Part shown: in pieces, positions 8,860 through 17,135 of the stretch
How the letters are laid out: each line of letters begins with the position of its first letter
Position numbering within the stretch: position 1 is the first letter of the stretch
From: Paenibacillus antarcticus
GTDB taxonomy: Bacteria > Bacillota > Bacilli > Paenibacillales > Paenibacillaceae
NCBI RefSeq assembly: GCF_001637225.1
Contig: NZ_LVJI01000016.1
Location: forward strand, 124,001 to 188,000
Length of the DNA stretch: 64,000 nucleotides
Direction of reading: 5' to 3'
Position numbers and translations under genes: made by a program
Notes under the pieces: model-generated
Databases searched by the model: none
Seen by the model: the letters and a program-made list of their open reading frames with translations, nothing else
What the model was told of the DNA's origin: nothing

Positions 8860-10608
8860 CTACTCTTTAATAACTTTGTATATCATTGAGGTAAATGGAG
8901 ATAATTCTACGTTCAGTGTACCGTTCTTAATATTATAGGCCTTACCCGTGTGAATATGCTCTAATTGAGTCTCCGCTAAAGACAGCTCGATGGACTGCTG
9001 CTTACTGTCGTTATTCATGAGAATAATAAATTTATCCTTCTCATCCTCACGTGAATATGCAAGTGTCGTACTTCCTGCTTGAGCAGACAGGAATGTGAGT
9101 GTACCTGTACGAAGAGCGCTATGGTCCAATCGCAACTTAATTAGTTCTTGGTAGAACGTGAATAGGTCATGATCTTGCTTCTCAGGGGCCCATTCCATAC
9201 ACTTACGGCAGTCTGGATCATGGGCGCCTGTTATGCCTATTTCATCACCGTAATAAATACATGGGGTGCCTGTATAGGTGAATAGGAATAGCACAGCTAG
9301 CTTCATTTTACGTTTGTCGTCTTTACATAGTGTGATTAGACGCGCTGTATCATGGCTGTCGAGTAGGTTGAAAGCAACTTCATTTGCTTGACGTGGGTAA
9401 AGGGCTACCTGCTTGCCAATGGCTTGTGAGAATTGTTCTGCATCTGTCGAACCTTCTATAAAGAAATCGAGTGTGGCATTAGTGAATGGATAATTCATGA
9501 CAGCATCAAACTGATCACCTTGTAGCCAATTGGAGGAATCATGCCATATTTCCCCTAGAATATAAGCGTCTGGTTTTGCCTTCTTAATCACTTGTCTGAA
9601 TTCTCTCCAGAACTGGTGATCCACTTCATTGGCTACATCTAGTCTCCATCCATCAATATCAACTTCTTTAATCCAATATTCTGCGACATGAAGAAGATAA
9701 GCTTTAACTTCTGGATTCTCCGTGTTGAGTTTCGGCATCAATGGTTCAAAAGCGAAAGTCTCATACGTTGGAATGCCTTCCTCAACACGAATTGGGAACT
9801 TGGAAATATGGAACCAATCCTTGTAACGTGAAGATTCTCCATTCTTCTGCACATCAACAAACGGTGCGAATGTTCTGCCAGAATGGTTAAATACGGCGTC
9901 CATAATGACTCGTATTCCATGCCCATGACAGAGGGCAACTAATTTCTTCAATAAGGTGATATCACCGAACTGGGAATCAATCTGAAGGTAATCTTCAGTA
10001 TCGTATTTATGGTTGGTTGTTGCAGTGAATAATGGTGTGAAATAGAGAGCATTGATACCTAAATTACTAAGGTGATCGATGTGATCAATAACACCTTGTA
10101 TATCCCCACCAAAGAAGTTATCACTTTGTGGAGTTCCTCCCCATGGTAACGTACCTGAAGGGTCAATACTTGAATCTCCATTGGCGAACCGTTCGGGGAA
10201 TATTTGATAGAATACTGCGTCTTTGACCCAATCAGGGGTCTTGAACACATCGATCATATTGATATAAGGGAATTCGAACAATCGATTGGGATCGCTTGGT
10301 TGTTCATTCAAGAAAGCGAATTCCGTCATCCATAGCTTCTGATCGCCTTTATGCAGCAAGAATCCATATCTTAAGCGTCGGTATGGAGGAACAACCTCGC
10401 ATTCCCAGTAATCAAATAATTCATCAGACGATAGGATCGACATTGGCACATACGTGAGCGTGCGGTCCCAAGCGTATTTATCTCCAGTTATTGCATCTAT
10501 AGAAGTGATATCGTTTCTCTTGGTACGGATTCTAATATGTATCGTGTTCCCGTTATAAGCATAACACCAATTTTGTTTCGGGCGATGATAGATAGCTTCT
10601 AATAACAT
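8860..10608 (-). CDS. Neopullulanase / cyclomaltodextrinase / maltogenic amylase (GH13_20)
   Basis: 582 residues from the ATG at 10608, preceded by GGAGGAGGAG; the frame opens further upstream without a better ribosome-binding site. No signal peptide, so it acts in the cytoplasm on imported cyclodextrins and maltodextrins. An N-terminal beta-sandwich of about 120 residues (dimerising CBM34-like domain) precedes the barrel with VIMDAVFNH, GWRLDVANEVDH (nucleophile), LGEIWHD (acid/base) and NLLDSHDTAR. Length and domain order fit the maltogenic amylase family (Bacillus subtilis YvdF-like). It is convergent with the chemoreceptor gene and separate from mdxEFG. A terminator-like hairpin in its leader suggests control of read-through. 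Confidence 0.93.
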   Translation of the reverse strand: MLLEAIYHRPKQNWCYAYNGNTIHIRIRTKRNDITSIDAITGDKYAWDRTLTYVPMSILSSDELFDYWECEVVPPYRRLRYGFLLHKGDQKLWMTEFAFLNEQPSDPNRLFEFPYINMIDVFKTPDWVKDAVFYQIFPERFANGDSSIDPSGTLPWGGTPQSDNFFGGDIQGVIDHIDHLSNLGINALYFTPLFTATTNHKYDTEDYLQIDSQFGDITLLKKLVALCHGHGIRVIMDAVFNHSGRTFAPFVDVQKNGESSRYKDWFHISKFPIRVEEGIPTYETFAFEPLMPKLNTENPEVKAYLLHVAEYWIKEVDIDGWRLDVANEVDHQFWREFRQVIKKAKPDAYILGEIWHDSSNWLQGDQFDAVMNYPFTNATLDFFIEGSTDAEQFSQAIGKQVALYPRQANEVAFNLLDSHDTARLITLCKDDKRKMKLAVLFLFTYTGTPCIYYGDEIGITGAHDPDCRKCMEWAPEKQDHDLFTFYQELIKLRLDHSALRTGTLTFLSAQAGSTTLAYSREDEKDKFIILMNNDSKQQSIELSLAETQLEHIHTGKAYNIKNGTLNVELSPFTSMIYKVIKE

Positions 10609-10637
10609 TATGATCTCCTCCTCCAATTTCCTCATAC

Positions 10638-10685
10638 AAAAAAAGGTACAACACAAGACTAAGAAACAGCCGAGGTTGTACCTTT
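10638..10685 (-). terminator. Terminator-like hairpin in the leader of the neopullulanase gene
   Basis: On the minus strand AAAGGTACAAC (complement of 10675-10685) pairs with GTTGTACCTTT (complement of 10642-10652), then seven T, ending about 30 bases before the start codon at 10608. Read in the gene's direction it is a factor-independent terminator, so it may attenuate transcription, or end a transcript from further upstream. Confidence 0.65.
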
Positions 10686-10734
10686 AGGTATAGGGTAGCA
10701 TTGCCTTTTGGTTAGATAATAATTCATTTTAAGA

Positions 10735-10808
10735 AATAAGAAAGTATACGTTTCATTTGATATGACACTTCTTATATTTCCAAAGAGACGGTGTAATCCG
10801 TTCCTTCT
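10735..10808. repeat. Right copy of the diverged repeat flanking the neopullulanase gene
   Basis: AATAAGAAAGTATACGTTTC and the following blocks (TTTGATATGACACTTCT, TATATTTC, AGAGACGG, CCTTCTT) align with 8738-8806 with several substitutions and short gaps. The degraded copies suggest an old event or a dispersed intergenic repeat family. Confidence 0.6.
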
Positions 10809-10883
10809 TAATAATATCCTAAATATACCATAAAACACTTGAATTGTACATTGTTATAAGTGTGTACCTTCTAAAGATTAACT

Positions 10884-11378
10884 CTAATTCATGTTGTCAT
10901 TTGACTGGATAATGTGCTTGTATTCCTTATACATGAACAATCGCCAACGAACAATCATTCCAAATGCTAATAGGAAGAATAAAGCGCCTGTCTGGGCAAT
11001 AGAAACATACTGTTCAATAATTTGATGGAGCAACGTACGCACTATAAGTAATGCAAACAAGATAACAATGAAACTTCGAGAGCGCTCGGCATAGACTTGT
11101 CCGTCGACGATCTTGAAATGAGTGCTTCGGATGAGAGGGTAAGAGAACAGAAACCATCCTATCACAAAAGCACCTGCAGCCCACCACAAAGGAATATGCG
11201 TGAAAGGTGCAACAAACATGAGAAATCCTGTAGACATACCTAAAGGTGGAATAAGAATCTTCTTAATTGTGACTGGTGAACTGCTTGCTTTGAGTCTAAT
11301 GAAAATGGTAAGTAACGCAATGAGGATAGTCCCAATCGTAGTACCGATTTGAAGATATGAGGGACTGATATGAGGCAC
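10884..11378 (-). CDS. CcdC-like membrane protein (DUF1453)
   Basis: 164 residues with about five hydrophobic segments. The pattern RLKASSSPVTIKKILIPPLG followed by MSTGFLMF, an internal RSRSFIVILFALLIVR and a late LAFGMIVRWR segment resembles Bacillus CcdC, a protein encoded near cytochrome c maturation genes but not known to be essential for that process. AGAGAGGGG precedes the start (complement of 11385-11393). It is divergent from the Rrf2 regulator gene and no cytochrome genes are nearby, so its role here is open. Confidence 0.72.
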   Translation of the reverse strand: MPHISPSYLQIGTTIGTILIALLTIFIRLKASSSPVTIKKILIPPLGMSTGFLMFVAPFTHIPLWWAAGAFVIGWFLFSYPLIRSTHFKIVDGQVYAERSRSFIVILFALLIVRTLLHQIIEQYVSIAQTGALFFLLAFGMIVRWRLFMYKEYKHIIQSNDNMN

Positions 11379-11546
11379 ATTGAGAACCCCTCTCTATAAT
11401 TAGTATACTATTTACGAATGATCAATCCCGTTGTTCTTAATTTGATCATCTGTCAGTTACAAGTATTATAGCACATGGATTACGACATTCAATTTCAAAT
11501 GAGTTTACATGGATAGAGAGTAAGGAATCATTCATTAAAAATGGAA

Positions 11547-11593
11547 TTTCCAAAATTGGAAACTTGACATCCAAAAACTGTTATGCATATAAT
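11547..11593 (+). promoter_or_regulatory. Sigma-A promoter with palindromic operator upstream of rrf2 gene
   Basis: TTGACA (11564-11569), an 18-base spacer and TATAAT (11588-11593) form a strong promoter. A perfect palindrome TTTCCAA-AA-TTGGAAA (11547-11562) abuts the -35 box and is a natural autoregulatory site for the Rrf2 protein encoded 24 bases downstream (binding inferred). Confidence 0.75.
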
Positions 11594-11616
11594 TACAGAT
11601 GAGAGGGAGCGATGAA

Positions 11617-12042
11617 ATGAATAGTGAATTCAATATTGCCGTCCATTGTTTAACCCTTCTTAGCTTAAAGAAAGACCACATGGCTAATAGTGATGAAATT
11701 GCTAAGAGTGTTTGTACGCATCCTGCGCGTGTCCGTAAAGTGCTCGGATTACTACGGAAACAAGGTTATGTAACTACCAAGGAAGGTGTTGGCGGAGGCT
11801 ATCTATTGAATGCTGATAGTTCGAAGGTGACGCTTGGCGACTTGTATCGTCTTCTTGCACGTGGTTCACTACAACCAAGTTGGTGTTCCGGAGGTGGAGA
11901 GTCAGCTTGCGTGGTATCCGAACATATACAAGAGGTTATGGAACGGATTTATAGCGGTGGGGAATTGGCTCTTGAACGCCATTATGATAACATTACATTA
12001 TTGGATGTTACACGTGATATTCAATCGGAGAATCAACCTTAA
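11617..12042 (+). CDS. Rrf2-family transcriptional regulator
   Basis: 141 residues from the ATG at 11617, with GAGAGGGAG 7-15 bases upstream; the in-frame ATG at 11599 has no ribosome-binding site. The winged helix-turn-helix region (NSDEIAKSV...HPARVRKVLGLLRKQGYV, then the wing GVGGGYLL) is typical of Rrf2. Three cysteine positions (VCTHP and WCSGGGESAC) do not have the spacing of the IscR or NsrR Fe-S cluster, so a YwnA-like or thiol-sensing regulator is more likely. A palindrome next to its own -35 box suggests autoregulation. The target genes cannot be named. Confidence 0.88.
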   Translation: MNSEFNIAVHCLTLLSLKKDHMANSDEIAKSVCTHPARVRKVLGLLRKQGYVTTKEGVGGGYLLNADSSKVTLGDLYRLLARGSLQPSWCSGGGESACVVSEHIQEVMERIYSGGELALERHYDNITLLDVTRDIQSENQP

Positions 12043-12064
12043 CGTTAATAACTATTAAATGGAT

Positions 12065-12095
12065 GAGTCCTGCGTATGCGCAGGGCTATTTTTGT
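12065..12095 (+). terminator. Terminator after rrf2 gene
   Basis: CCTGCG-TATG-CGCAGG stem-loop followed by GCTATTTTTG. Confidence 0.75.
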
Positions 12096-12172
12096 ATGCG
12101 TATTAATTCTCGTTGAACTTGTAGGGAGAATAAATTATATTTAAGATGAAACACATCTGAACAGCTAGGAAT

Positions 12173-12331
12173 ATGCTTACGAAGCGAGCTTTACTTCGTA
12201 AAGCTAAGATTATGCTTACGAAGCAAGCTTTACTTCGTAAAGCTAAGATAATGCTTACGAAGCGAGCCTTACTTCGTAAAGCTAAGATAATGCTTACGAA
12301 GCGAGCTTTACTTCGTAAAGCTTTTAGGAGG
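12173..12331 (+). repeat. Four tandem 39-bp hairpin repeats ending in a Shine-Dalgarno sequence
   Basis: Copies begin at 12173, 12212, 12251 and 12290, exactly 39 bases apart. Each starts ATGCTTACGAAGCGAG or nearly so and contains a perfect hairpin (AGCTTTAC-TTC-GTAAAGCT, at 12304-12322 in the last copy), then the linker AAGAT(A/T). The last copy runs directly into TTTTAGGAGG (12322-12331), the ribosome-binding site of the lactonase gene. Because 39 is a multiple of three, an open frame runs through the array (each unit would read MLTKRALLRKAKI), but the ribosome-binding site argues against translation from there. Related elements occur at 25427, 29178 and 61517. Confidence 0.9.
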
Positions 12332-12340
12332 AATAGTCTC

Positions 12341-13387
12341 ATGACCACTCAGAATGAAATTGTTTTTTTTACAGGAACACAAACGAAGGATACAGAGAAA
12401 GGTATTTTCCGTTGTGCTCTTAATAAACTGGACGGATCTATGCGAATTGTGAGTAGTACTGAAGGTATAGAAAATTCTACATACTTAGTTGTAAATTCAA
12501 TAGGCGATCGTCTGTATGCTGTCAGTGAAAAATCTGAGGGCGAGATTTTTGTCTATGCTATTGATAATGAAACAGAAGAATTGCAGTTATTGGATCGGAA
12601 ACCGACACATGGTGCTGACCCATGTTTCATAAGTTTATCCACAGATGGTCAATATGCATTCGTATCTAATTATTCTGGTGGTAATGTGAACGTATTCCGA
12701 ATCGGGGATAATGGGACGATAGAAGAGTCATGTACGATTACTCATAGTGGACACAGTGTGAATCCAGATAGACAGGAATCCCCTCATCCTCATTCGATTT
12801 ACCCAGATCCATCGGGGAGTTTCGTTATGGTGTGTGATCTAGGAATAGATCAGATCGTGATCTATCGTCTAGAGGGAGGACAGTTAGTGAAGCATCGTGA
12901 GGTGAACCTTCCACCGGGAGCGGGACCAAGGCACTTCGACTTTCATCCTACAGGTAAATGGGCATATGGTGTGAATGAGCTTAATAATGAAGTCACAGTA
13001 TTTACGTATGATGATAAGAACGCAGACCTTCACACGATTCAGAGTATTTCGACACTTCCTGATGACTATAACGAAGGAGTCTCATATCCTGCTGATATAC
13101 ATGTATCGACTTGTGGACGTTTCTTATATGCCTCTAATCGAGGACATGACAGTATCGTACAGTACGATATAAATTTAGATACAGGTAAATTAACAGCTGT
13201 GGATTGGCAAAGTACACACGGCGAGTACCCTCGTAATTTTACGATTGTAGAAGATGAGTTTGTTCTCGTAGCGAATCATAAAACGGGTAATGTTGTCTCC
13301 TACTATGTGGATACAGAGACAGGACGCTTATCAACGACTGGATATATACTAGAGTTACCGATACCAATGTGTGTTCAATCTCTATAA
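12341..13387 (+). CDS. Lactonase-family seven-bladed beta-propeller protein (6-phosphogluconolactonase-like)
   Basis: 349 residues from the ATG at 12341, chosen because TAGGAGG lies 9 bases upstream; the frame extends 5' only through the hairpin repeats. Repeated blade motifs are visible: FFTGTQTKDTEKGIF near the start, ADPCFISLSTDGQYAFVSNY, SPHPHSIYPDPSG, GAGPRHFDFHPTGKWAY and ADIHVSTCGRFLYASNRG. This matches the YkgB/Pgl lactonase family, which can hydrolyse 6-phosphogluconolactone in the oxidative pentose phosphate pathway. The exact substrate is not provable from sequence. No signal peptide. A terminator follows at 13489. Confidence 0.88.
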   Translation: MTTQNEIVFFTGTQTKDTEKGIFRCALNKLDGSMRIVSSTEGIENSTYLVVNSIGDRLYAVSEKSEGEIFVYAIDNETEELQLLDRKPTHGADPCFISLSTDGQYAFVSNYSGGNVNVFRIGDNGTIEESCTITHSGHSVNPDRQESPHPHSIYPDPSGSFVMVCDLGIDQIVIYRLEGGQLVKHREVNLPPGAGPRHFDFHPTGKWAYGVNELNNEVTVFTYDDKNADLHTIQSISTLPDDYNEGVSYPADIHVSTCGRFLYASNRGHDSIVQYDINLDTGKLTAVDWQSTHGEYPRNFTIVEDEFVLVANHKTGNVVSYYVDTETGRLSTTGYILELPIPMCVQSL

Positions 13388-13488
13388 ATCAAACATGATC
13401 GTCCTGCTCGTTGAGAGAATATTATTCGTATGATTAAATGTTAACTTTAATATATTAACTATTTATGACGTAAAGAATGAATATAGCA

Positions 13489-13524
13489 GAGGCTATTCCT
13501 TTTACTAAAGGAGTAGCCTTATTT
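13489..13524 (+). terminator. Terminator after lactonase gene
   Basis: AGGCTATTCCTTT (13490-13502) and AAAGGAGTAGCCT (13507-13519) pair with one mismatch, followed by TATTTC. Confidence 0.7.
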
Positions 13525-13560
13525 CAGTATAAAATTATTCTAACTTTAACAAAAAAAGGT

Positions 13561-13589
13561 TTGACACTTTATCTCCATTTAATTACAAT
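13561..13589 (+). promoter_or_regulatory. Sigma-A promoter of the sulfate transport operon
   Basis: TTGACA (13561-13566), a 17-base spacer and TACAAT (13584-13589). Transcription would start near 13596, giving a leader of about 185 bases before the binding-protein gene. Confidence 0.75.
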
Positions 13590-13641
13590 ACTCATATACC
13601 TTATTAAACAGGTCGGAATAATAAATAATATTTCTTACCGT

Positions 13642-13737
13642 ACAGACGGAGGAAATCACTCGCTAATGTTGCAAACACAGTTTTATGTGACTGGTATGAC
13701 AACAAGGGTAGGTGATTTTCCTACGTCTGTTTTGTGT
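13642..13737 (+). promoter_or_regulatory. Structured leader with long hairpin upstream of sulfate-binding protein gene
   Basis: The 5' arm ACAGACGGAGGAAATCAC (13642-13659) pairs with GTGATTTTCCTACGTCTGT (13712-13730) with one mismatch and one bulge. Inside lie nested helices (TGTTG/CAACA, CACA/TGTG). A T-rich tail (TTTTGTGTTCTTGTT) follows, so it reads as a terminator or attenuator. It lacks the S-box (SAM-I) signature AGAGGTGGAGGGA and the T-box signature. Candidate sulfur-responsive or protein-bound leader. Confidence 0.55.
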
Positions 13738-13780
13738 TCTTGTTAGTAAGGTGAGAAGAAAAATGGGAGTGATAATGATT

Positions 13781-14860
13781 ATGAAGAAGGCATTGAAGCA
13801 AGGGGTTCTATTGAGCGCGGTATTACTATTGACTACTATGATGGCTGCATGTGGAGATAAAGCAACAGAGAAAGAAAACGCTACTCCAGCTACTACAGAT
13901 ATAAAAGTGACAGAAAAACTGAAGGATGTTGAGCTATTGAACGTATCCTATGATCCAACACGTGAACTTTATGCAAGTTACAATAAAGCATTTGCTACGT
14001 ATTGGGAGAAAGAAAAAGGACAGAAAGTTACTATTAAGCAATCCCACGGAGGTTCAGGTAAACAGAGTCGGGCTGTTATTGATGGGCTAGAAGCAGATGT
14101 GGTTACATTAGCACTGGGATATGATATTGATGCACTTCAAGAAGACGGTCTAATTAAAGAGGGTTGGGAAAGCAAATTTGAACTTAACAGTTCGCCATAT
14201 ACCTCAACAATTGTATTCCTAGTGAAGAAAGGAAACCCAAAAAACATTAAAGAATGGTCTGATTTAGTTAAAGATGGTGTGGAAGTGATAACTCCTAACC
14301 CTAAGACTTCAGGGGGGGCTCGTTGGAACTATCTTGCTGCTTGGGGATACGCACTGAAACAGAATGGAAATGATGAGGCGAAAGCTCAGGAATTTGTTAA
14401 GAATCTATTTACACATGTACCGGTTCTAGACACAGGAGCTCGTGGCTCAACAACAACATTTGTGGAACGTGGAATTGGTGATGTTCTTATTGCTTGGGAG
14501 AATGAAGCGATCCTTTCCGTGAAGGAATTAGGCCCAGATAAATTTGATATTGTCTACCCTTCCGTAAGTATTTTGGCTGAACCTCCAGTAGCTGTAGTTG
14601 ACAAAGTGGTCGACAAACGGGGAACACGTGAAGTGTCAGAAGCTTACTTAAAGTATTTGTACTCGGAAGAAGGACAGACGATTGCCGCTGAGAATTTTTA
14701 CCGACCTACGCTTGAGAGTGTAAAGACTACATTTAAAGATTCTTTCCCAGCAATTGAATTATTTACTTTAAAAGATGTATTCGGAACATGGAAAGAAACG
14801 CAAACGAAGCATTTCAAAGACGGCGGTGTATTTGATCAAATATACGTACCTGGAAAATAG
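13781..14860 (+). CDS. sbp: Sulfate ABC transporter substrate-binding lipoprotein (Sbp/CysP-like)
   Basis: 359 residues from the ATG at 13781, preceded by GGGAGTGA; in-frame ATGs at 13763 and 13775 are alternatives. The signal peptide ends in lipobox MAAC. The mature protein is a type II periplasmic-binding fold with the sulfate-binding family motifs [30 protein letters not shown] and [21 protein letters not shown]. It captures sulfate (or thiosulfate) outside the cell. It opens a four-gene operon with two permeases and a YezD-like protein, under the promoter at 13561 and a hairpin leader. Confidence 0.92.
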   Translation: MKKALKQGVLLSAVLLLTTMMAACGDKATEKENATPATTDIKVTEKLKDVELLNVSYDPTRELYASYNKAFATYWEKEKGQKVTIKQSHGGSGKQSRAVIDGLEADVVTLALGYDIDALQEDGLIKEGWESKFELNSSPYTSTIVFLVKKGNPKNIKEWSDLVKDGVEVITPNPKTSGGARWNYLAAWGYALKQNGNDEAKAQEFVKNLFTHVPVLDTGARGSTTTFVERGIGDVLIAWENEAILSVKELGPDKFDIVYPSVSILAEPPVAVVDKVVDKRGTREVSEAYLKYLYSEEGQTIAAENFYRPTLESVKTTFKDSFPAIELFTLKDVFGTWKETQTKHFKDGGVFDQIYVPGK

Positions 14861-14923
14861 ACTAATCGTGGATAGCTGATCGACTCTTAGGTCGAAGGCA
14901 CGGAAAGGATAGGATACAAGGAT

Positions 14924-15763
14924 ATGAGTCAAGTCAAAGTCAAAGGTATCCAACGTAAAGTCATTCCCGGATTCGGACTGACGATGGGGTTTAGCGTGTT
15001 CTATCTTAGTGTGGTTGTCCTTATTCCTTTGGCAGCGCTACTCTTTAATTCTACCGGACTCACTTGGGGCAAGTTCTGGCAAGTGGCGACCGATCCTCGG
15101 GTACTAGCATCTTATCGTGTCAGCTTCACAACGGCGGCAGCAGCTGCATTACTTGATGCAGTGTTGGGCCTACTTCTAGCATGGGTGCTAGTACGTTATA
15201 AATTCCCGGGTAAAGCATTGTTTGATGCTTTGATTGATCTTCCCTTCGCACTGCCTACGGCAGTAGCGGGGGTCTCGTTAACTGCGCTTTATGCACAGAA
15301 TGGATGGATAGGTTCATTATTGGAGCCTCTAGGGATCAAAGTGGCATTTACTCCCATAGGGATAACACTAGCGTTGATGTTTATTGGTATTCCGTTCGTG
15401 GTTCGCACGGTGCAGCCAGTGTTAGAGGATATGGAGAGTGATGCGGAGGAAGCTGCTGCAACATTAGGCGCAGGACGTTTTCGTACATTCTGCAAAGTAA
15501 TATTCCCTAATTTGTTACCACCACTGTTAACAGGGTTTGCTTTAGCATTTGCACGTGGCATAGGAGAGTACGGTTCTGTCGTCTTTATCTCTGGTAATAT
15601 GCCGATGAGGACCGAGATTGCGCCGTTGTTGATCATGTCGAAGCTTGAACAATATGATTATGCGGGCGCTACTGCTGTAGCTATTATCCTATTGAGTATT
15701 TCTTTTCTTTTGTTACTTTTAATTAATTCACTTCAACGATGGGTGCGCCGAACCTCTCGCTAA
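14924..15763 (+). CDS. cysT: Sulfate ABC transporter permease CysT
   Basis: 279 residues with six membrane helices. The EAA loop [20 protein letters not shown] for ATPase docking and the C-terminal [14 protein letters not shown] motif are characteristic of CysT/CysU. Upstream GGAAAGGATAGG acts as ribosome-binding site. It pairs with CysW encoded 45 bases downstream. No CysA ATPase gene is present in the operon. Confidence 0.92.
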   Translation: MSQVKVKGIQRKVIPGFGLTMGFSVFYLSVVVLIPLAALLFNSTGLTWGKFWQVATDPRVLASYRVSFTTAAAAALLDAVLGLLLAWVLVRYKFPGKALFDALIDLPFALPTAVAGVSLTALYAQNGWIGSLLEPLGIKVAFTPIGITLALMFIGIPFVVRTVQPVLEDMESDAEEAAATLGAGRFRTFCKVIFPNLLPPLLTGFALAFARGIGEYGSVVFISGNMPMRTEIAPLLIMSKLEQYDYAGATAVAIILLSISFLLLLLINSLQRWVRRTSR

Positions 15764-15808
15764 CAAAGGGAGTCATTGCAACCACTTTGTTAAAAGGAGG
15801 AAAGGTAG

Positions 15809-16672
15809 ATGGCAGGAAAAGAACCGGTGATAGCATCACCTTCACTACAAGGGAGTATCTCAACAGCGGCAACCGAACCCAGATGGGCTAGATGGCTTCT
15901 GATCGGTACTGCGGGTTTGGTATTGCTGTGGTTAATCGTACTTCCACTTGTTATTGTATTAACAGAAGCTTTGAAAAAGGGTTGGTCGGTGTATGCTGCT
16001 GCGCTTACTGATCCAGATGCCATGTCAGCCTTAAAGCTAACATTACTTGTAGCGCTCATTACTGTACCTTTGAATACGGTGTTTGGTGTGGTCGCTGCAT
16101 GGGCGGTAACTAAATTTAAGTTCCGTGGTAAAGGATTGTTAATTACCTTAATTGACTTACCTTTTGCCGTTTCACCTGTGATAGGGGGACTGATCTATGT
16201 CTTGGTATTTGGTGCTCATGGCTGGTTTGGACCGTGGCTTGACGCGCATAATATCAAAATCATATTTGCTGTACCTGGTATTGTTCTGGCCACACTATTC
16301 ATTACCTTCCCCTTTGTAGCTAGAGAGTTGATACCTTTGATGGAAGATCAAGGTGTACAAGAAGAGGAAGCTGCGGTGACCTTAGGGGCACGTGGCTGGA
16401 CTATCTTTTTCAAGGTGACATTGCCTAACATCAAATGGGGGCTGCTTTACGGTATTATTTTGTGTAATGCGAGAGCGATGGGGGAGTTCGGTGCGGTTTC
16501 TGTCGTGTCGGGACATATCAGAGGAGAGACAAATACGCTCCCCTTACATGTTGAAATTTTGTACAATGAATATCAATTCTCAGCTTCTTTTGCTGTTGCA
16601 TCACTATTGCTTCTATTAGCCATGGTAACGCTAATTTTGAAGAGTTGGTTTACACGGAAAGATGCCCATTGA
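15809..16672 (+). CDS. cysW: Sulfate ABC transporter permease CysW
   Basis: 287 residues. After an N-terminal extension of about 25 polar residues come six membrane helices with the EAA loop EEAAVTLGARGWTIFFKVTLP and the CysW signature MGEFGAVSVVSGHIRGET. AAAGGAGGAAAGG precedes the ATG. The usual third component, the CysA ATPase, would be expected here but a YezD-like gene follows instead. Confidence 0.93.
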   Translation: MAGKEPVIASPSLQGSISTAATEPRWARWLLIGTAGLVLLWLIVLPLVIVLTEALKKGWSVYAAALTDPDAMSALKLTLLVALITVPLNTVFGVVAAWAVTKFKFRGKGLLITLIDLPFAVSPVIGGLIYVLVFGAHGWFGPWLDAHNIKIIFAVPGIVLATLFITFPFVARELIPLMEDQGVQEEEAAVTLGARGWTIFFKVTLPNIKWGLLYGIILCNARAMGEFGAVSVVSGHIRGETNTLPLHVEILYNEYQFSASFAVASLLLLLAMVTLILKSWFTRKDAH

Positions 16673-16796
16673 CACTTCTTTCCAGTACGTGTTAATGTTA
16701 ATCCATACTAATTCGGTTGGATAAGAATGAATTATACTAAGAGCTATTCTAAGTCTTGATACATTGACTTAATAACCTGGCGAAGGGGGCGACACT

Positions 16797-17021
16797 ATGG
16801 CAAAACCACTTCAAGTGGACGAAGTTTGGTTGGGGCGTATTGCTGAGTTACTAAATAATATGGAATTTGGATCACTTCAGATCGTAGTACATGAGGGACA
16901 GATTGTACAGATGGAAAGAACGGAACGGAAGCGATTTGAGAATAAACCCTTGGGGATCGCCAAGTCTAGTTCTGCTCCTCGGCCAGGAACGCGAAATCTT
17001 AAGGAATCTAGTTCTAATTAA
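16797..17021 (+). CDS. YezD-family small protein (DUF2292)
   Basis: 74 residues. The segment VWLGRIAELLNNMEFGSLQIVVHEGQIVQMERTER matches the small DUF2292/YezD family often encoded beside sulfur-assimilation genes, so it belongs functionally with the sulfate operon although its molecular role is unknown. It ends in a Ser/Asn-rich tail. Ribosome-binding site GAAGGGGGC. A terminator follows at once, making this the last gene of the operon. Confidence 0.82.
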   Translation: MAKPLQVDEVWLGRIAELLNNMEFGSLQIVVHEGQIVQMERTERKRFENKPLGIAKSSSAPRPGTRNLKESSSN

Positions 17022-17036
17022 TTGGTTATCATTGAT

Positions 17037-17103
17037 AATAGCCCCACTGTTCAAGACGAACGTTTCTGCTAATAAGAAGCGTTCGTAGGGCAGTAGGGCT
17101 ATT
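17037..17103 (+). terminator. Terminator of the sulfate operon
   Basis: AATAGCCCCACTG (17037-17049) pairs with CAGTAGGGCTATT (17091-17103) with one mismatch; an inner ACGAACG/CGTTCGT helix extends the structure. TCTT follows. Confidence 0.78.
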
Positions 17104-17135
17104 TCTTATGAATAGATATGAGGGTATGTGTAGAC

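Noticed and set aside
8738..10808. Composite transposon around the neopullulanase gene
   Set aside because: The flanking repeats are direct, short, diverged and lack transposase genes or inverted ends; only an old duplication or repeat family can be claimed.
12173..12331. CRISPR-like array
   Set aside because: Units are directly adjacent without variable spacers, only four copies, each with an internal hairpin, and no cas genes nearby.
12173..12340. N-terminal extension of the lactonase made of four MLTKRALLRKAKI repeats
   Set aside because: The 39-bp repeats happen to keep an open frame, but TAGGAGG lies just before the ATG at 12341 and the family starts there.
13642..13737. SAM-I (S-box) riboswitch before the sulfate operon
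   Set aside because: The conserved AGAGGTGGAGGGA and GCAACC blocks of the S-box are absent; only a long hairpin remains.
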